Shown one piece after another: positions 28,320 to 37,916 of a DNA stretch of 64,000 nt. Numbering within the stretch: the stretch's first letter is position 1; each line of letters opens with the position of its first letter. The DNA comes from Asticcacaulis sp. AC466. Its GTDB lineage: Bacteria; Pseudomonadota; Alphaproteobacteria; Caulobacterales; Caulobacteraceae. Below the pieces are notes generated by a model. That model saw nothing but the letters and a program-made list of their open reading frames with translations, searched no databases and was not told where the DNA came from. Location: NCBI RefSeq assembly GCF_000495815.1, contig NZ_AWGE01000001.1, positions 620,001 through 684,000 of the forward strand, in the 5' to 3' direction. Position numbers and translations under genes: made by a program.

Positions 28320-28880
28320 TTAAGACTCGAGGGCGGGTTTGAGCACGCGGTAGTGCAGACGGGCGAACCAGACCAGGCCGTTGACCAGCCAGATGGTCAG
28401 GGCCAAAGCGAGCGCGCCGATGGCGGCAGACCCCAGCATCACGCCGCAGCCAGCCAGAAGTGAGGCGAATACGCCACCGGGCAGACCCATGAACGGACCC
28501 GCCGCGAAGAGGGTGCCGCCGGCGATAAAGGCGCCGATGGCGGCGGCGAAGATGCCGATCAAGGTCCCGAATACGCCGCCGGCCAGCGGCAGCAGCACCA
28601 GGATATCGAGAGCGCCTAAGCCCAGTATGCCGATAATGGCCGTGGCAGCGGAGGATGGCGTCTTGGCCTCGTCCCAGCTTTTTACGCCGGCTTCGGCGCG
28701 CAGTTCGCGGGCCAGGCGGGTCGGGTCGCCCAGGGCTTCGGCCACTTCGGATTCGTTACGTCCGGCCGCGGCGGCATCCTTGAAGTGCGCCTCGTAGTCG
28801 GCCATGATTTCCTTAAGGGTCGCCGGCGGCAGGCCTCTCAGGCCCTGGCACAGCTTGTCGAGAAATTCGATGCGGGTCAT
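28320..28880 (-). CDS. DUF1700 (HAAS-type) membrane protein
   Basis: Membrane protein of 186 residues. The N-terminal cytoplasmic part (FLDKLCQGLRGLPPATLKEIMADYEAHFKD) is the usual HAAS helical domain, and four hydrophobic segments follow from about residue 80. It starts three bases after the PadR stop and ends ten bases before the GIN gene, so the three are co-transcribed. In other bacteria DUF1700 proteins pair with PadR regulators; the mechanism is not known to me. Confidence 0.88.
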   Translation of the reverse strand: MTRIEFLDKLCQGLRGLPPATLKEIMADYEAHFKDAAAAGRNESEVAEALGDPTRLARELRAEAGVKSWDEAKTPSSAATAIIGILGLGALDILVLLPLAGGVFGTLIGIFAAAIGAFIAGGTLFAAGPFMGLPGGVFASLLAGCGVMLGSAAIGALALALTIWLVNGLVWFARLHYRVLKPALES

Positions 28881-28883
28881 GGA

Positions 28884-29240
28884 TCAGGCCTCTTCAACGG
28901 TTGTGGGCTGGGTTTGGGGGAGGGCATCGAGCAGGGCGTCCACCGCGCCGGCAAAGCCGCGCCATTCAGTGGCTTGGGCCGCCAGCGCGGTGCGACCCGC
29001 GTCGGTCAGTTTGTAATATTTGCGGCTGGGGCCGGCAGGGGATTCCACCATATAGGTGGCAACCAGACCATCCGACTGCATGCGGCGCATCAGCGGATAA
29101 ATCGTGCCCTCACCCATCCCGATGGCTTCGGACAGGTGGCTGGCGATCTCATAGGCGTAGCTTTCGTTGCGCGCTAGCACCGCCAGCACGCATAGGCCGA
29201 GAACGCCTTTTTTGAGTTGAATATCAATGGTTTCAGGCAT
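28884..29240 (-). CDS. PadR-family transcription regulator
   Basis: Winged-helix regulator of 118 residues: LKKGVLGLCVLAVLARNESYAYEIASHL, the GEGTIYPLMRRMQSDGLVA recognition helix, and the wing ESPAGPSRKYYKLTDAG. It heads the operon with DUF1700 and GIN proteins. GGAAACGAG precedes ATG 29240. Tandem inverted repeats in its promoter (29291-29332) suggest autoregulation. Confidence 0.92.
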   Translation of the reverse strand: MPETIDIQLKKGVLGLCVLAVLARNESYAYEIASHLSEAIGMGEGTIYPLMRRMQSDGLVATYMVESPAGPSRKYYKLTDAGRTALAAQATEWRGFAGAVDALLDALPQTQPTTVEEA

Positions 29241-29290
29241 CTCGTTTCCTTTGACGCGCTTCGAATGTGTCGCGGCCGGGGAGGAGACCG

Positions 29291-29332
29291 CTTGCTTATT
29301 GAATATGGCAAGCTACCTTTCTATGCAAGGTA
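29291..29332 (-). promoter_or_regulatory. PadR operon promoter with two inverted repeats
   Basis: CTTGC-N12-GCAAG (29291-29312) is followed by TACCTT-N7-AAGGTA (29314-29332). On the minus strand TTGCAT and TATTCA are 17 bases apart and overlap both repeats. This is the arrangement expected for an autorepressed PadR promoter. Confidence 0.6.
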
Positions 29333-29513
29333 TATATCATTAAATAGTAGTAAGGTTGCCGCAAGGCCTTTACCATAAGGGAGTCTGAAGACATGGCGAC
29401 ACCATCGCCAGACACAGAAGCTGTGCGGCGTCGCTGTCGCGTCATTCAGTCTTTGTAGGGGGCTCGGCGCGGTTAGCCCACGTGGAAGACGCAGTCGCCG
29501 CGCGATAAGTTTT

Positions 29514-31319
29514 TTAGGCCATATTGAAGCGCTGGGCGTCTTTCAAGGCGTTTTCTGCCATGGCGCGCAGACCCGCATGGTCCGGCTTCATGGCGGACAG
29601 GTCGGCGAAGACCTGCTGGGCCTTCTTGTACAGCGGACCGGCCTGATCGTAGGCCCCTTGCATCTCGCGGGCCTGGGCGAAGCGCGCCAAGGTAAGGGCG
29701 TAGGTCGATCGGACGCCGACATCGTCGGGCCGAAGATTGGCGTTGGTTTCGTGCAGACGGCTCAATTCTTCCAGAGCATCACCGGCCGCCTTGGCGTCCC
29801 CGGCCTTCAGCTTGAGGTCGGCATAGGGTGCCAGCAATTCGGCGCGTGTAGCCGGATCGCTAATAACGCCCAATGCCCGGCTGATGACGGGGGGCTGCTT
29901 TACCGTGTCGCCGGCCATCTGATAGCGGCGGGCGAGATAGAGGTGGATGTTGGCATCCGATGGATCGAGTTCCGACACATGCTCATAGGCAGCCATCGCC
30001 TTGGTGTCGTCGCGGCCCATATGCAAGGCGCCGGCAATCCGCCACAGCTCGGCGGCGCCAGCATGGTTGCCGGCAACGGCGAGTGCGTCGGCATGATTAG
30101 CCAGGGCTGTTGAGGCAGCAGACAGATCGCCCGACGCGATCAGCTGAAAGGCGCGGACAGCCTGGGGCGACTTGTCATAATAGAGATGCGATATCCGCGT
30201 GCGCAATTCATCGGCGGCGATAGCGCGCGTGGCGTCAGGCCAGACGGAAAGAGCTGTCTGGACGGCCTGTCGGATTTCGGCTTCGTCGTCGATGACGGCC
30301 GGTTCGGCAATTGCGGGCTGAGCGAAGGCCTCGGTGGGGATTGGCTCAGCGGGAGTAGGCATAGGGAAAGCCGTGGCCGGCATGACGTCGTCGACGACTT
30401 CCGGTGCAACGGGGGGAACGTCCGTGACCACTGGGTGGCCGGTTATATCGCTTTGCGGTGCGAAGCGCATGGCGGAATTGATGACCGCATTTATGTCGCC
30501 CGGTGGCGCCTGGGTGACCACGTCCGGCGTTTCACGCAGCAAGGCGGCTTCGAGCGGGTCGTGAGGGGCCTCAACGGCCGTCTCGGTACGCAGCGGGATG
30601 ATTTGCGCCGTCGGTGAGGTGATCTGCAGGCCATGCGTTTCGGAAAGCGCGGCGGCGGAATCGAACATAGGCACTTCATCGAACCGGGGCGCTTCGTCTG
30701 GCGCGACCGTTTCAGGCTGACGGGTCATGAAAGTGTCAGAGGCGTTATCGGAAAACGCGGCATGATCGGTGAAAATGGCGGGTTCCAGAGATTGGACGCC
30801 GTGGACTTCGCTGTCATGGTGCTGAAGCGGCTGTACCGGAGTCTCGACCCCGGTATGGGTTTCCATAAATGGCGGTTCCGCCGCCATGGGGCGGGACTCC
30901 GCACCGTATGACTGCATGCCGATGGTTTCAGCCGTGAAGCGCAGATTGCCGCGGCCGTCGCTGGCGCGCGTGGCGGTCTGGATGTCGATGGCGGGCGCTG
31001 CCTCCAGCTCGATATCGGCCGGCAGGGAGGGCTGGCTGCGACGTTTGGGGGCACCGGCCGAAAATAGGCTGCGGAATGTGCCAATCAGGCCGATGACGAA
31101 TAGGAAAATACCGGCGGCGAATAAAGCGGCCCACAGGGGCGAAATGCGTGCCTGGTCGATCCAGTCTTCGATATGCGGATCGTACAGGGGGGCATCACCC
31201 TTATAGAGGGCAAATGCGGCCAAGCCCATTGCCAGAACGGTCAACATCAGGAAACCGGCCGGGCCGGTTTTACGCCGCTCCACAACACCCTCTCCATAAG
31301 ACGTAGTCGAACTGCTCAT
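29514..31319 (-). CDS. Membrane-anchored TPR protein
   Basis: Protein of 601 residues. Two N-terminal hydrophobic segments (about residues 19-37 and 60-82) are followed by a long acidic, Pro/Thr/Glu-rich low-complexity linker to about 340. The C-terminal third has TPR-like helices (AAELWRIAGALHMGRDDTKAMAAYEHV, ANIHLYLARRYQMAGD, AKAAGDALEELSRLHE). GGGGG lies before ATG 31319. It is divergent from ruvC. No enzymatic motif is visible; a scaffold role is the safest inference. Confidence 0.8.
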   Translation of the reverse strand: MSSSTTSYGEGVVERRKTGPAGFLMLTVLAMGLAAFALYKGDAPLYDPHIEDWIDQARISPLWAALFAAGIFLFVIGLIGTFRSLFSAGAPKRRSQPSLPADIELEAAPAIDIQTATRASDGRGNLRFTAETIGMQSYGAESRPMAAEPPFMETHTGVETPVQPLQHHDSEVHGVQSLEPAIFTDHAAFSDNASDTFMTRQPETVAPDEAPRFDEVPMFDSAAALSETHGLQITSPTAQIIPLRTETAVEAPHDPLEAALLRETPDVVTQAPPGDINAVINSAMRFAPQSDITGHPVVTDVPPVAPEVVDDVMPATAFPMPTPAEPIPTEAFAQPAIAEPAVIDDEAEIRQAVQTALSVWPDATRAIAADELRTRISHLYYDKSPQAVRAFQLIASGDLSAASTALANHADALAVAGNHAGAAELWRIAGALHMGRDDTKAMAAYEHVSELDPSDANIHLYLARRYQMAGDTVKQPPVISRALGVISDPATRAELLAPYADLKLKAGDAKAAGDALEELSRLHETNANLRPDDVGVRSTYALTLARFAQAREMQGAYDQAGPLYKKAQQVFADLSAMKPDHAGLRAMAENALKDAQRFNMA

Positions 31320-31509
31320 ACGGCCCCCGCAACGCTAATCTTGACAAAACATTAACCTCAGCTTTCGCCTTATGGCAAATCTTTACTGGCAGACCTGTGC
31401 CAGAAAGGCGAAATTTGAGCGCTACAGCGGCGGTTGTGCAACTTTTCGGCCAAGGCGGTGCCGCGGCCGCGTGAAAGGCTTGCACGAGCAGAAGGTTGCG
31501 GATACAAGC

Positions 31510-31524
31510 GAACATATGAAGAAC
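31510..31524 (+). promoter_or_regulatory. LexA-type box over the ruvC start
   Basis: GAAC-N7-GAAC, the alphaproteobacterial LexA consensus, lies at 31510-31524 and contains the ruvC ATG at 31516. A weak promoter (TTGCAC-N17-TACAAG, 31480-31508) would place transcription start near the ATG, so the box would sit at +1. Confidence 0.6.
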
Positions 31525-32025
31525 GTAGTGCGCATATTGGGGCTCGATCCCGGCCTGAGGCGGCTGGGATGGGGGGTGATCGACGTCGAAGGTGCGCGCC
31601 TGTCGTGGGTGGCGCACGGGGTCATAGAGCCGCCAACCGACCTCGATATGTCGGTGCGTTTGCTCCATCTCTTTGACGAATTGACCGCCGTCATCGCCGA
31701 ATGGACGCCGGATGAAACGGCGATCGAAGAAACCTTCGTCAATATGAACCCGTCATCTACGCTGAAGCTGGGTCATGCACGGGCGGCCGCCATGCTGGCC
31801 GCGGCAAAATCTGGCTTGTCCGTGGCCGAATACGCGGCGCTTGACATCAAGAAGTCTGTGGTCGGTGCGGGACGGGCGGACAAGGATCAAATTCTTTTCA
31901 TGATCAAGCGCTTGCTGCCCAAGGCGAGCGGTGTCATGAAGGCAGACGCGGCAGATGCCCTGGCCTGCGCCATAACTCATGCGCACAAACGAAAAATGAA
32001 TAGCTTAAAGAGGGCCTTGGCGTGA
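31516..32025 (+). CDS. ruvC: Holliday junction endonuclease RuvC
   Basis: Resolves Holliday junctions by paired nicking. It has 169 residues from ATG 31516, the usual length; the longer frame from 31372 adds a non-conserved leader. Catalytic acids are visible: Asp11 (LGLDPG), Glu in AIEETFVNMN, and the C-terminal KADAADALACAITHAH. There is no good ribosome-binding site, so the message may be leaderless. Its stop overlaps the ruvA GTG start by four bases. Confidence 0.95.
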   Translation: MKNVVRILGLDPGLRRLGWGVIDVEGARLSWVAHGVIEPPTDLDMSVRLLHLFDELTAVIAEWTPDETAIEETFVNMNPSSTLKLGHARAAAMLAAAKSGLSVAEYAALDIKKSVVGAGRADKDQILFMIKRLLPKASGVMKADAADALACAITHAHKRKMNSLKRALA

Positions 32026-32630
32026 TAGGCAGACTGCGTGGCATATTGCTTGAAACCACGGACGAAGACGTTCTGATCGAATGTGCCGGCGTCGGCTATA
32101 TTGTGCGATGCGGAGTGCGGACCATCGCGGCTCTGCCGGAATTGGGAGCCGAGGTTATCGTCCACATCGATAGCCAGACGCGCGAGGACGGCACCCGTCT
32201 TTATGGCTTTCTCAACAAGGACGAGCGCAAGGCGTTCGAGGCCTTGCAAAGTGTGCAGGGCGTGGGGCCAAAGGCGGCCCTGGCTGTGCTCGATGTCCTC
32301 ACCCCGCAGCAACTCGCCCAAGCCGTCGCGCATGAGGACAAGACCGCCGTATCGCGGGCATCGGGCGTCGGACCCAAGCTGGCACAGCGCATCGTTATCG
32401 AACTGAAGGGCAAGGTGCTGATGAGCGCCGAATTTGGCCCGATCGTGACGGCGCCGGCGGGCGTGGCAGTCAGGACGACCGTAAATGGCGAAGCCGTGGC
32501 GGGCCTCATGGGGCTCGGGGTTTCGGAACAGCAATCGCGCATCGCCGTTGAATCGGCGGTGAAGCAATTGGGGCCAGAAGCGGAATTGGCGGCGGTTATT
32601 CGCGCCTCGCTGAAGGCTTTGGGCAAGTAG
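32022..32630 (+). CDS. ruvA: Holliday junction DNA helicase subunit RuvA
   Basis: Tetrameric junction-binding subunit of the RuvAB branch-migration motor. It has 202 residues and starts with GTG at 32022 inside the ruvC stop (GTGA). The N-terminal OB fold ([19 protein letters not shown]), the helix-hairpin-helix motifs ([16 protein letters not shown] and [16 protein letters not shown]) and a C-terminal UBA-like domain that contacts RuvB are all present. Confidence 0.96.
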   Translation: MIGRLRGILLETTDEDVLIECAGVGYIVRCGVRTIAALPELGAEVIVHIDSQTREDGTRLYGFLNKDERKAFEALQSVQGVGPKAALAVLDVLTPQQLAQAVAHEDKTAVSRASGVGPKLAQRIVIELKGKVLMSAEFGPIVTAPAGVAVRTTVNGEAVAGLMGLGVSEQQSRIAVESAVKQLGPEAELAAVIRASLKALGK

Positions 32631-32646
32631 TGGGCGGGCAAGTAGC

Positions 32647-33681
32647 ATGGCGCGATTGATTTCAGGCGAATCTGACAACGATTTCGAAGAGCGCGCCCAG
32701 GACCGCGCCCTGCGGCCGCAAACCTTCGACGACTTCGTCGGCCAGGCGCCGCTTAAGGCCAATCTGAAGGTGTTCGTCGCGGCGGCGGCGACGCGCAAGG
32801 AGGCGCTCGATCACGTCCTGTTCTACGGGCCGCCGGGATTGGGCAAGACGACATTGGCCCAGATCGTCGCCCGGGAATTGGGCGTCGGGTTTCGCGCCAC
32901 GTCTGGGCCGGTCCTGGCGAAGGCGGGGGACCTGGCGGCGATCCTGTCGAACCTGGAGCCCAATGACGTCTTGTTTATCGACGAAATTCACCGCCTCAAC
33001 CCGGCGGTGGAGGAAATCCTGTATCCGGCGATGGAGGACTATGTCCTCGATCTGATTATTGGCGACGGTCCTGCGGCGCGCACCGTACGTATCGATCTGG
33101 CGCCCTTCACCCTGGTGGGCGCGACGACGCGTGCGGGTCTGTTGTCCACGCCCTTACGGGATCGCTTCGGCATTCCGCTTAGGCTGGAATTTTACACTCC
33201 GGAGGAATTGGTGCGTGTCGTCATGGGCACCGGGCGCAAGATGGGCGCCGTTGTGTCCGAGGACGGCGCTCTGGAAATTGCGTCACGCTCGCGCGGCACG
33301 CCACGCGTGGCTGGCCGGTTGCTGCGTCGGGTACGGGACTTCGCCCACGCAGAAGGCGCTGAGATTATCGACCGGAAGGCGGCGGCCAAGGCGCTGGCCC
33401 GTCTGGAAGTCGATGCGGTCGGCCTCGATCATTCCGACCGTCGCTATCTGACAGCGCTAATTGAAAACTACGGCGGTGGTCCAGTCGGCCTGGAAACCCT
33501 GTCGGCCGCGATTGCGGAAGCCAAGGACGCGGTCGAGGACATGATCGAGCCGTATCTGCTCCAGCAAGGCTTTATCCAGCGTACCCAACGCGGTCGGACG
33601 GCCTGTGCGCGCGCCTATCTGCATCTGGGCCTGACGCCACCGGCGCAACCGCCGTCATCGCCGGACCTTTTTGACAGCTAG
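32647..33681 (+). CDS. ruvB: Holliday junction DNA helicase subunit RuvB
   Basis: AAA+ motor of branch migration, 344 residues. Walker A is [13 protein letters not shown], Walker [13 protein letters not shown], sensor I VGATTRAG, and the C-terminal winged helix ends with [16 protein letters not shown]. It follows ruvA after 16 bases. In many relatives the tol-pal cluster comes next, but here a palindromic repeat and the ROK operon follow. Confidence 0.97.
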   Translation: MARLISGESDNDFEERAQDRALRPQTFDDFVGQAPLKANLKVFVAAAATRKEALDHVLFYGPPGLGKTTLAQIVARELGVGFRATSGPVLAKAGDLAAILSNLEPNDVLFIDEIHRLNPAVEEILYPAMEDYVLDLIIGDGPAARTVRIDLAPFTLVGATTRAGLLSTPLRDRFGIPLRLEFYTPEELVRVVMGTGRKMGAVVSEDGALEIASRSRGTPRVAGRLLRRVRDFAHAEGAEIIDRKAAAKALARLEVDAVGLDHSDRRYLTALIENYGGGPVGLETLSAAIAEAKDAVEDMIEPYLLQQGFIQRTQRGRTACARAYLHLGLTPPAQPPSSPDLFDS

Positions 33682-33726
33682 ATTGCACAGATAATCGTGG
33701 CAAGACGCGCTTAAAAGCAAGGAAGT

Positions 33727-33765
33727 AGAGCGCCGATCAGATTCAGTCAGATCGGAATAGGCTCT
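33727..33765. repeat. Palindromic intergenic repeat after ruvB
   Basis: Nested inverted repeat: AGAGC (33727-33731) with GCTCT (33761-33765) outside, CCGATC (33733-33738) with GATCGG (33750-33755) inside. It has no T tract on the plus strand. It resembles the small AGAGC/GATCGG palindromes I associate with alphaproteobacterial intergenic repeats. It overlaps the stop of the small membrane peptide gene. Confidence 0.5.
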
Positions 33766-33874
33766 AATGGGGCAGCATGCCTTTTTCGCCGCCGTTGAAC
33801 ATGAACCAGCTAACGGCCAGAATAATAGCCAGCAGGGTCAATGCGATAAGTCGCGTATAGCCGCTTTTCTTCAT
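33764..33874 (-). CDS. Small membrane peptide, 36 residues
   Basis: Short gene read directly from the minus strand. ATG 33874 has AAGGGGG about eight bases upstream. The product starts MKKSGYTR, then has one hydrophobic helix (LIALTLLAIILAVSWFMF) and ends in a short polar tail to TAG at 33764. It lies 16 bases after the ROK gene stop, so it is probably the second gene of that operon. No family is recognised. Confidence 0.6.
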   Translation of the reverse strand: MKKSGYTRLIALTLLAIILAVSWFMFNGGEKGMLPH

Positions 33875-33890
33875 TGGCCAATCCCCCTTA

Positions 33891-35129
33891 TCAGCCCGTC
33901 TTCATGAGCGCTTCGCGGATCGGCAGGAAGCGGTCGTTGAACGGAAGGATGCCGGCGCCGCGCGCCGCCGCATCGACGGCCAATTCGGCGCGTTTGACCG
34001 GCGATATCGTCTTGATGCGATGTTTGAAAGCATCGAACTTCGCATTCAGACGTGCGCACAGTTCTTCGATATAGGTCGCGGGCATGCGCCCCCCGATGAA
34101 ATGCGCTTCTGGGTTGATAGCGCAGCTCATGACAAGGAAGGGCTCAAACAGGTGTTCGGCGGCGCGGTCCAGCCAGGCCTCGACCGTGGCCTGGGCGGCG
34201 GGCGACAGGGTTTCCAGGTCTTCGGGCGTCGATACCTCGAACCCGGCTTTGCGCAGGTAATCATAGAGCGAATAGAGCGACACCATGTCTTCGAGTGAAT
34301 GGGCGTGACCGGTCTCGTCCTTGACGGGCAGGAAGCCGATTTCACCGGAGCGTCCGTCGGCTCCGCGGTAATAGTGGCCGTCGATGACCAGGCCGCCGCC
34401 CAGGCCGGCGCTGATGATGGTATAGATGAAACTGCGATGACGCAGGCCGTGGCCGAACTGCATTTCACCGATGGCCGCCGCCGCTGCGTCGTTTTCGACA
34501 TAGACCGGTGCGGTTACAGGCAGGATATCGGCGAACAGGGACGCAATATCCACTTCGGACCAGATACGGTAGGCGTCGGGGCGGTTGGCGACCGGCACCC
34601 GGCCGAGATCCTCAGGAATACCGATGCCTATGCCGATCAGGCGGTCGAGATTGATCGCCTTGTCAGCGATGATCTTGTTCACTTCGGCCTTGAAGAAGGC
34701 GACCACTTCCTCAGGCATGGCGAAGTGCACTTCGCGGCAGGATCTGGCGCGCACATTGCCGAGAAAATCCAGGGCGACGATAGCGATGTGATCGCGATCG
34801 ATATTCAGGCCGATCGAAAACGCGCCATCCGGATTGACCACCAGCTTGGTCGCCGGCTGGCCACGTCCGCCCAATTGACGGCCGGCCTTTAGAATCATGC
34901 CGTCATTGAGCAGGCGTTTGGTGATATTGGCTATGGCCGGGGCGGTGAGGCCCGTCAGATCGGCAATATCCGCGCGGGTAATGGGGGCACCCGCCGCGCG
35001 CACGGCCTGCAAGGTGACCCGTTGATTATGATCCCCCGCGCGCTCCAGATTTGTGCCTGACAATGAGTCACCCAGGGCATGGACCCTGGCTTCGGACCGA
35101 TGGGCGCCTGTGCGTTCGTCAGCGGCCAT
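33891..35129 (-). CDS. ROK-family regulator lacking the zinc motif
   Basis: Protein of 412 residues: an N-terminal winged helix (ITRADIADLTGLTAPAIANITKRLL) and a ROK sugar-kinase-like domain from about 90 on (GLNIDRDHIAIVALDFLGN, YTIISAGLGGGLVIDG, GADGRSGEIGFLPV). The Cys-x-Cys-Gly-x2-Gly-Cys zinc site normal for ROK proteins is absent: the sequence after GEIGFLPV is KDETGHAHSLEDMVSLYS. It is likely a sugar-responsive repressor. ATG 35129 is chosen; ATG 35153 in the same frame is possible, and neither has a strong ribosome-binding site. Confidence 0.85.
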   Translation of the reverse strand: MAADERTGAHRSEARVHALGDSLSGTNLERAGDHNQRVTLQAVRAAGAPITRADIADLTGLTAPAIANITKRLLNDGMILKAGRQLGGRGQPATKLVVNPDGAFSIGLNIDRDHIAIVALDFLGNVRARSCREVHFAMPEEVVAFFKAEVNKIIADKAINLDRLIGIGIGIPEDLGRVPVANRPDAYRIWSEVDIASLFADILPVTAPVYVENDAAAAAIGEMQFGHGLRHRSFIYTIISAGLGGGLVIDGHYYRGADGRSGEIGFLPVKDETGHAHSLEDMVSLYSLYDYLRKAGFEVSTPEDLETLSPAAQATVEAWLDRAAEHLFEPFLVMSCAINPEAHFIGGRMPATYIEELCARLNAKFDAFKHRIKTISPVKRAELAVDAAARGAGILPFNDRFLPIREALMKTG

Positions 35130-35459
35130 GACACACCGCCCTGGGGTGAGCATATGCCTGCACCCCGTTGCAGGGCGACAGGGCTTGATTTACCGCAGTC
35201 CGACGCCCGAAAGGCGTACTGCCGGAGCGATGCCCGCCGCCGTATGACGGAGGGCTAAAGTAGAGCGTTTGGTGGCGCATATGGGTACGGCATTATTTTC
35301 TTTTTTATAAAACAAGCGGTTGCCTGTTCGGTATGCGCGCGTTCCCTTCAGGCCAATCCCTGCCATGGACAGAAGCGCGCCACACCCGTCATGTATAGGT
35401 CGAATTTCACGCGATTGTAAAATTTTATATTGTTAATTCCAGACGGATATAGGGCATCC
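35130..35459. other. Intergenic region between the ROK and alpha-E genes
   Basis: About 330 bases between two minus-strand genes. It should hold the ROK promoter and the end of the ATP-grasp operon. I see no clear terminator hairpin, RNA or gene. The part from 35295 to 35450 is locally AT-rich. Confidence 0.5.
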
Positions 35460-36395
35460 TCATGTCTTGAAGTAGGTGTCGTAGATGGCTTCGTCGACCA
35501 GGTTCAGATTGGCCTGGAAGATATCGATGAATTCGTGCAGCCCTGCCGAAATGATGTGCGAGGCATCCGAATTGTGAATGGTCTTGCATAGAATGGCCAT
35601 TTCCGCCGTCGCCTTGTTTTCCACGGTGCGGTCATAGGTCAGCATATCCAGTGCGGCCGAGGCATCTTCTAGACAGAATAGAACGCTGCGCGGAAAGGCT
35701 TTGGAAAACAGCAGGAACTGCGTGACGTCCTTGTAGTTGATGGTGTGGAACTGCTGGCGGTACATTTCCAGGGCATTGACCGATTTCAGCACGGCGCCCC
35801 ATTGAACCGCGTCATAGGCGCTGTCGACATCGTCGGCACGCGGCAGCAACAGAAAGTATTTGACGTCGAGCAGACGTGCGGTTTTATCGGCCCGTTCCAG
35901 CATCTGGCCCAGGTGGGCGAACTGCCAGCCCATGTCGCGGCTCATGGTGTTGTGCATCAGGCCGGTGAACAGGTGGCCCATCTGGCGGACCTCTTTGTAA
36001 TAGTCCTGAAGGTCGGCGACCGATCGTTTGCGGCTATGGGCCTGCGTCAGGTGGTACAGCTCATTGATCTTTTCCCACATTTCGACGGGTATGACCTCGC
36101 GCACCGTGCGGGCATTTTCCCGCGCCCTGAAGATCGAGGACAGGATCGAGTTCGGATTCTTCTCATCGAAGGTCATGAACTTGATGACGGCGCGCTCATC
36201 GGCGTGCGTATAGCGCTTGTTGAAGTCTTCGTCGTCGCCGGAGGTGGCGATCAACGGGTACCATTGCGCCGAATATTGATCCAGCGACAGGTCGAGCATC
36301 AGGTGCGTGTTGACGTCGATGAAGCGGGCGACGCAATCGGCGCGTTCGAGATAACGGGCCATCCAGTAGATGGAATTGGCGACACGGCTCAGCAT
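35460..36395 (-). CDS. Alpha-E domain protein (DUF403)
   Basis: Helical protein of 311 residues from ATG 36395, one base after the stop of the ATP-grasp gene. The beginning MLSRVANSIYWMARYLERAD and the internal HTINYKDVTQFLLFSKAFPRSV are typical of alpha-E proteins. A longer frame to 36458 overlaps the upstream gene and is rejected. Alpha-E proteins are predicted partners of circularly permuted ATP-grasp ligases and transglutaminase-like proteins; their biochemical role is not established to my knowledge. Confidence 0.92.
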   Translation of the reverse strand: MLSRVANSIYWMARYLERADCVARFIDVNTHLMLDLSLDQYSAQWYPLIATSGDDEDFNKRYTHADERAVIKFMTFDEKNPNSILSSIFRARENARTVREVIPVEMWEKINELYHLTQAHSRKRSVADLQDYYKEVRQMGHLFTGLMHNTMSRDMGWQFAHLGQMLERADKTARLLDVKYFLLLPRADDVDSAYDAVQWGAVLKSVNALEMYRQQFHTINYKDVTQFLLFSKAFPRSVLFCLEDASAALDMLTYDRTVENKATAEMAILCKTIHNSDASHIISAGLHEFIDIFQANLNLVDEAIYDTYFKT

Positions 36396-36396
36396 G

Positions 36397-37854
36397 TTAG
36401 TTGCCCTCCGCCGCATTGTATTCCTCTTCCAGCACCCAGGTGTCCTTCGAACCGCCACCTTGGCTGGAATTCACAACGAGAGAGCCTTTCTTGATGGCGA
36501 CGCGCGTCAGGCCGCCGGGTAGGGTGAAAATCTCTTCGCCGTAAAGCGAATAGGGACGAAAATCGACGTGCCGCCCTTCGATGCCGCCGCCGATGAGGGT
36601 TGGTGCGCGCGACAGGCTGAGCGTCGGTTGGGCAATGTATTCGCGCGGCTTGGCGCGGATAAGCTGGGCGAATTCCTTTTGCTCGGCCTTGGTGCTCTTG
36701 GGGCCGATCAGCATGCCATAGCCGCCGGACAGATTGACGGCCTTGACGACCAGCTTGTCGAGATTGTCCAGGACATAGGCGCGGTCCGTGTCGTCCTCGC
36801 AGATATAGGTCGGCACATTGTTGGATATGGCCTCTTCACCCAGATAGTATTTGATGATCCGCGGCACATAGGCATAGATGGCCTTGTCGTCGGCTATGCC
36901 GGTGCCGGGGGCATTGGCCAGGGCGACATTGCCGGTCTTGTAAGCTCGCATGATGCCGGGAATGCCAAGCAGCGATTCCTTGCGGAAGACTTCGGGATCG
37001 ATGAATTCGTCGTCGATGCGGCGGTATATGACATCGACCCGTTGCAGGCCTTCGGTCGTGCGCATGTAGACAATATCGTCCTCGACCACCAAATCGCTGC
37101 CCTGGGCCAGGGGCACGCCCATCTGCTGAGCCAGGTAGGCATGCTCAAAATAGGCGGAGTTATAGATGCCGGGTGTCAGCACAATGATATTGGGATCTTC
37201 GCGGCCCGCCGGCGCGATATGTTTCAGGGTGCGGTAGAGGTGGTCGCCGTAATCCGAAACGGGACGGACCTTCATGGTATGAAAGGCTGCGGGCAGGATG
37301 CGTTTGAGGACGGCGCGATTTTCCAGGACGTAGGAAATACCCGACGGGCAACGCAGATTGTCTTCCAGAACGTAGAATTCGCCATCGCCGTCGCGCACGA
37401 AATCGGTGCCGGAAATGTGGGTCCATACCCCTTTGGGCGGTGACAAGCCCTCGCACGGCTTTAGATAGCAGGCCGATGAAAAGATCAGTTCGGAGGGAAT
37501 GACCTTGTCCTTGAGAATCTTCTGCTCGTTGTAGATATCCTGGATGAACAGGTTGAGCGCGGTGATGCGCTGGGCGATGCCGCGCTCCAGCTTGGCCCAG
37601 TCGGCCGCCGAAACCATGCGCGGAATGATGTCGAAGGGGAGGATTTTTTCCGTACCCTTCTTGTCGCCATAAACGTTGAACGTATTGCCCGACTGGTACA
37701 GGATATCTTCGGCCAGCTTCTGCCGCCGCTTCAGTTCGGGGCGGCTCAGCGTGTCGATCTGTTCGACCAGAGGCCGGGCGCTGGGGTGCGCGACACCGTC
37801 ATCGGCAAAAAGCTCGTCGTAAAATCCCTCGGTCTTATAGGTCTCAAGCGTCAA
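36397..37854 (-). CDS. Circularly permuted ATP-grasp ligase
   Basis: Predicted amidoligase of 485 residues (DUF404/DUF407, CP-ATP-grasp type). Landmarks include [47 protein letters not shown] with acidic metal-binding residues, [15 protein letters not shown] (ATP-lysine region), and [23 protein letters not shown] at the C-terminus. It would join a carboxylate and an amine with ATP. It is in one unit with alpha-E (one-base gap) and the amidotransferase-transglutaminase gene upstream (63-base gap). Confidence 0.92.
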   Translation of the reverse strand: MTLETYKTEGFYDELFADDGVAHPSARPLVEQIDTLSRPELKRRQKLAEDILYQSGNTFNVYGDKKGTEKILPFDIIPRMVSAADWAKLERGIAQRITALNLFIQDIYNEQKILKDKVIPSELIFSSACYLKPCEGLSPPKGVWTHISGTDFVRDGDGEFYVLEDNLRCPSGISYVLENRAVLKRILPAAFHTMKVRPVSDYGDHLYRTLKHIAPAGREDPNIIVLTPGIYNSAYFEHAYLAQQMGVPLAQGSDLVVEDDIVYMRTTEGLQRVDVIYRRIDDEFIDPEVFRKESLLGIPGIMRAYKTGNVALANAPGTGIADDKAIYAYVPRIIKYYLGEEAISNNVPTYICEDDTDRAYVLDNLDKLVVKAVNLSGGYGMLIGPKSTKAEQKEFAQLIRAKPREYIAQPTLSLSRAPTLIGGGIEGRHVDFRPYSLYGEEIFTLPGGLTRVAIKKGSLVVNSSQGGGSKDTWVLEEEYNAAEGN

Positions 37855-37916
37855 TGTGGTGTGTCCAATTCAGTAGCTGCCTCATGGCCTGAAACGCGGA
37901 CACGAGGCTCAAAATA

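Noticed and set aside
29393-29458. 21-codon plus-strand ORF (MATPSPDTEAV...) between the PadR and TPR genes
   Set aside because: Has a possible ribosome-binding site but no downstream gene on that strand for 2 kb and no conservation evidence.
35295-35459. Possible terminator of the ATP-grasp operon
   Set aside because: No stem of useful length followed by a T tract could be found on the minus strand.
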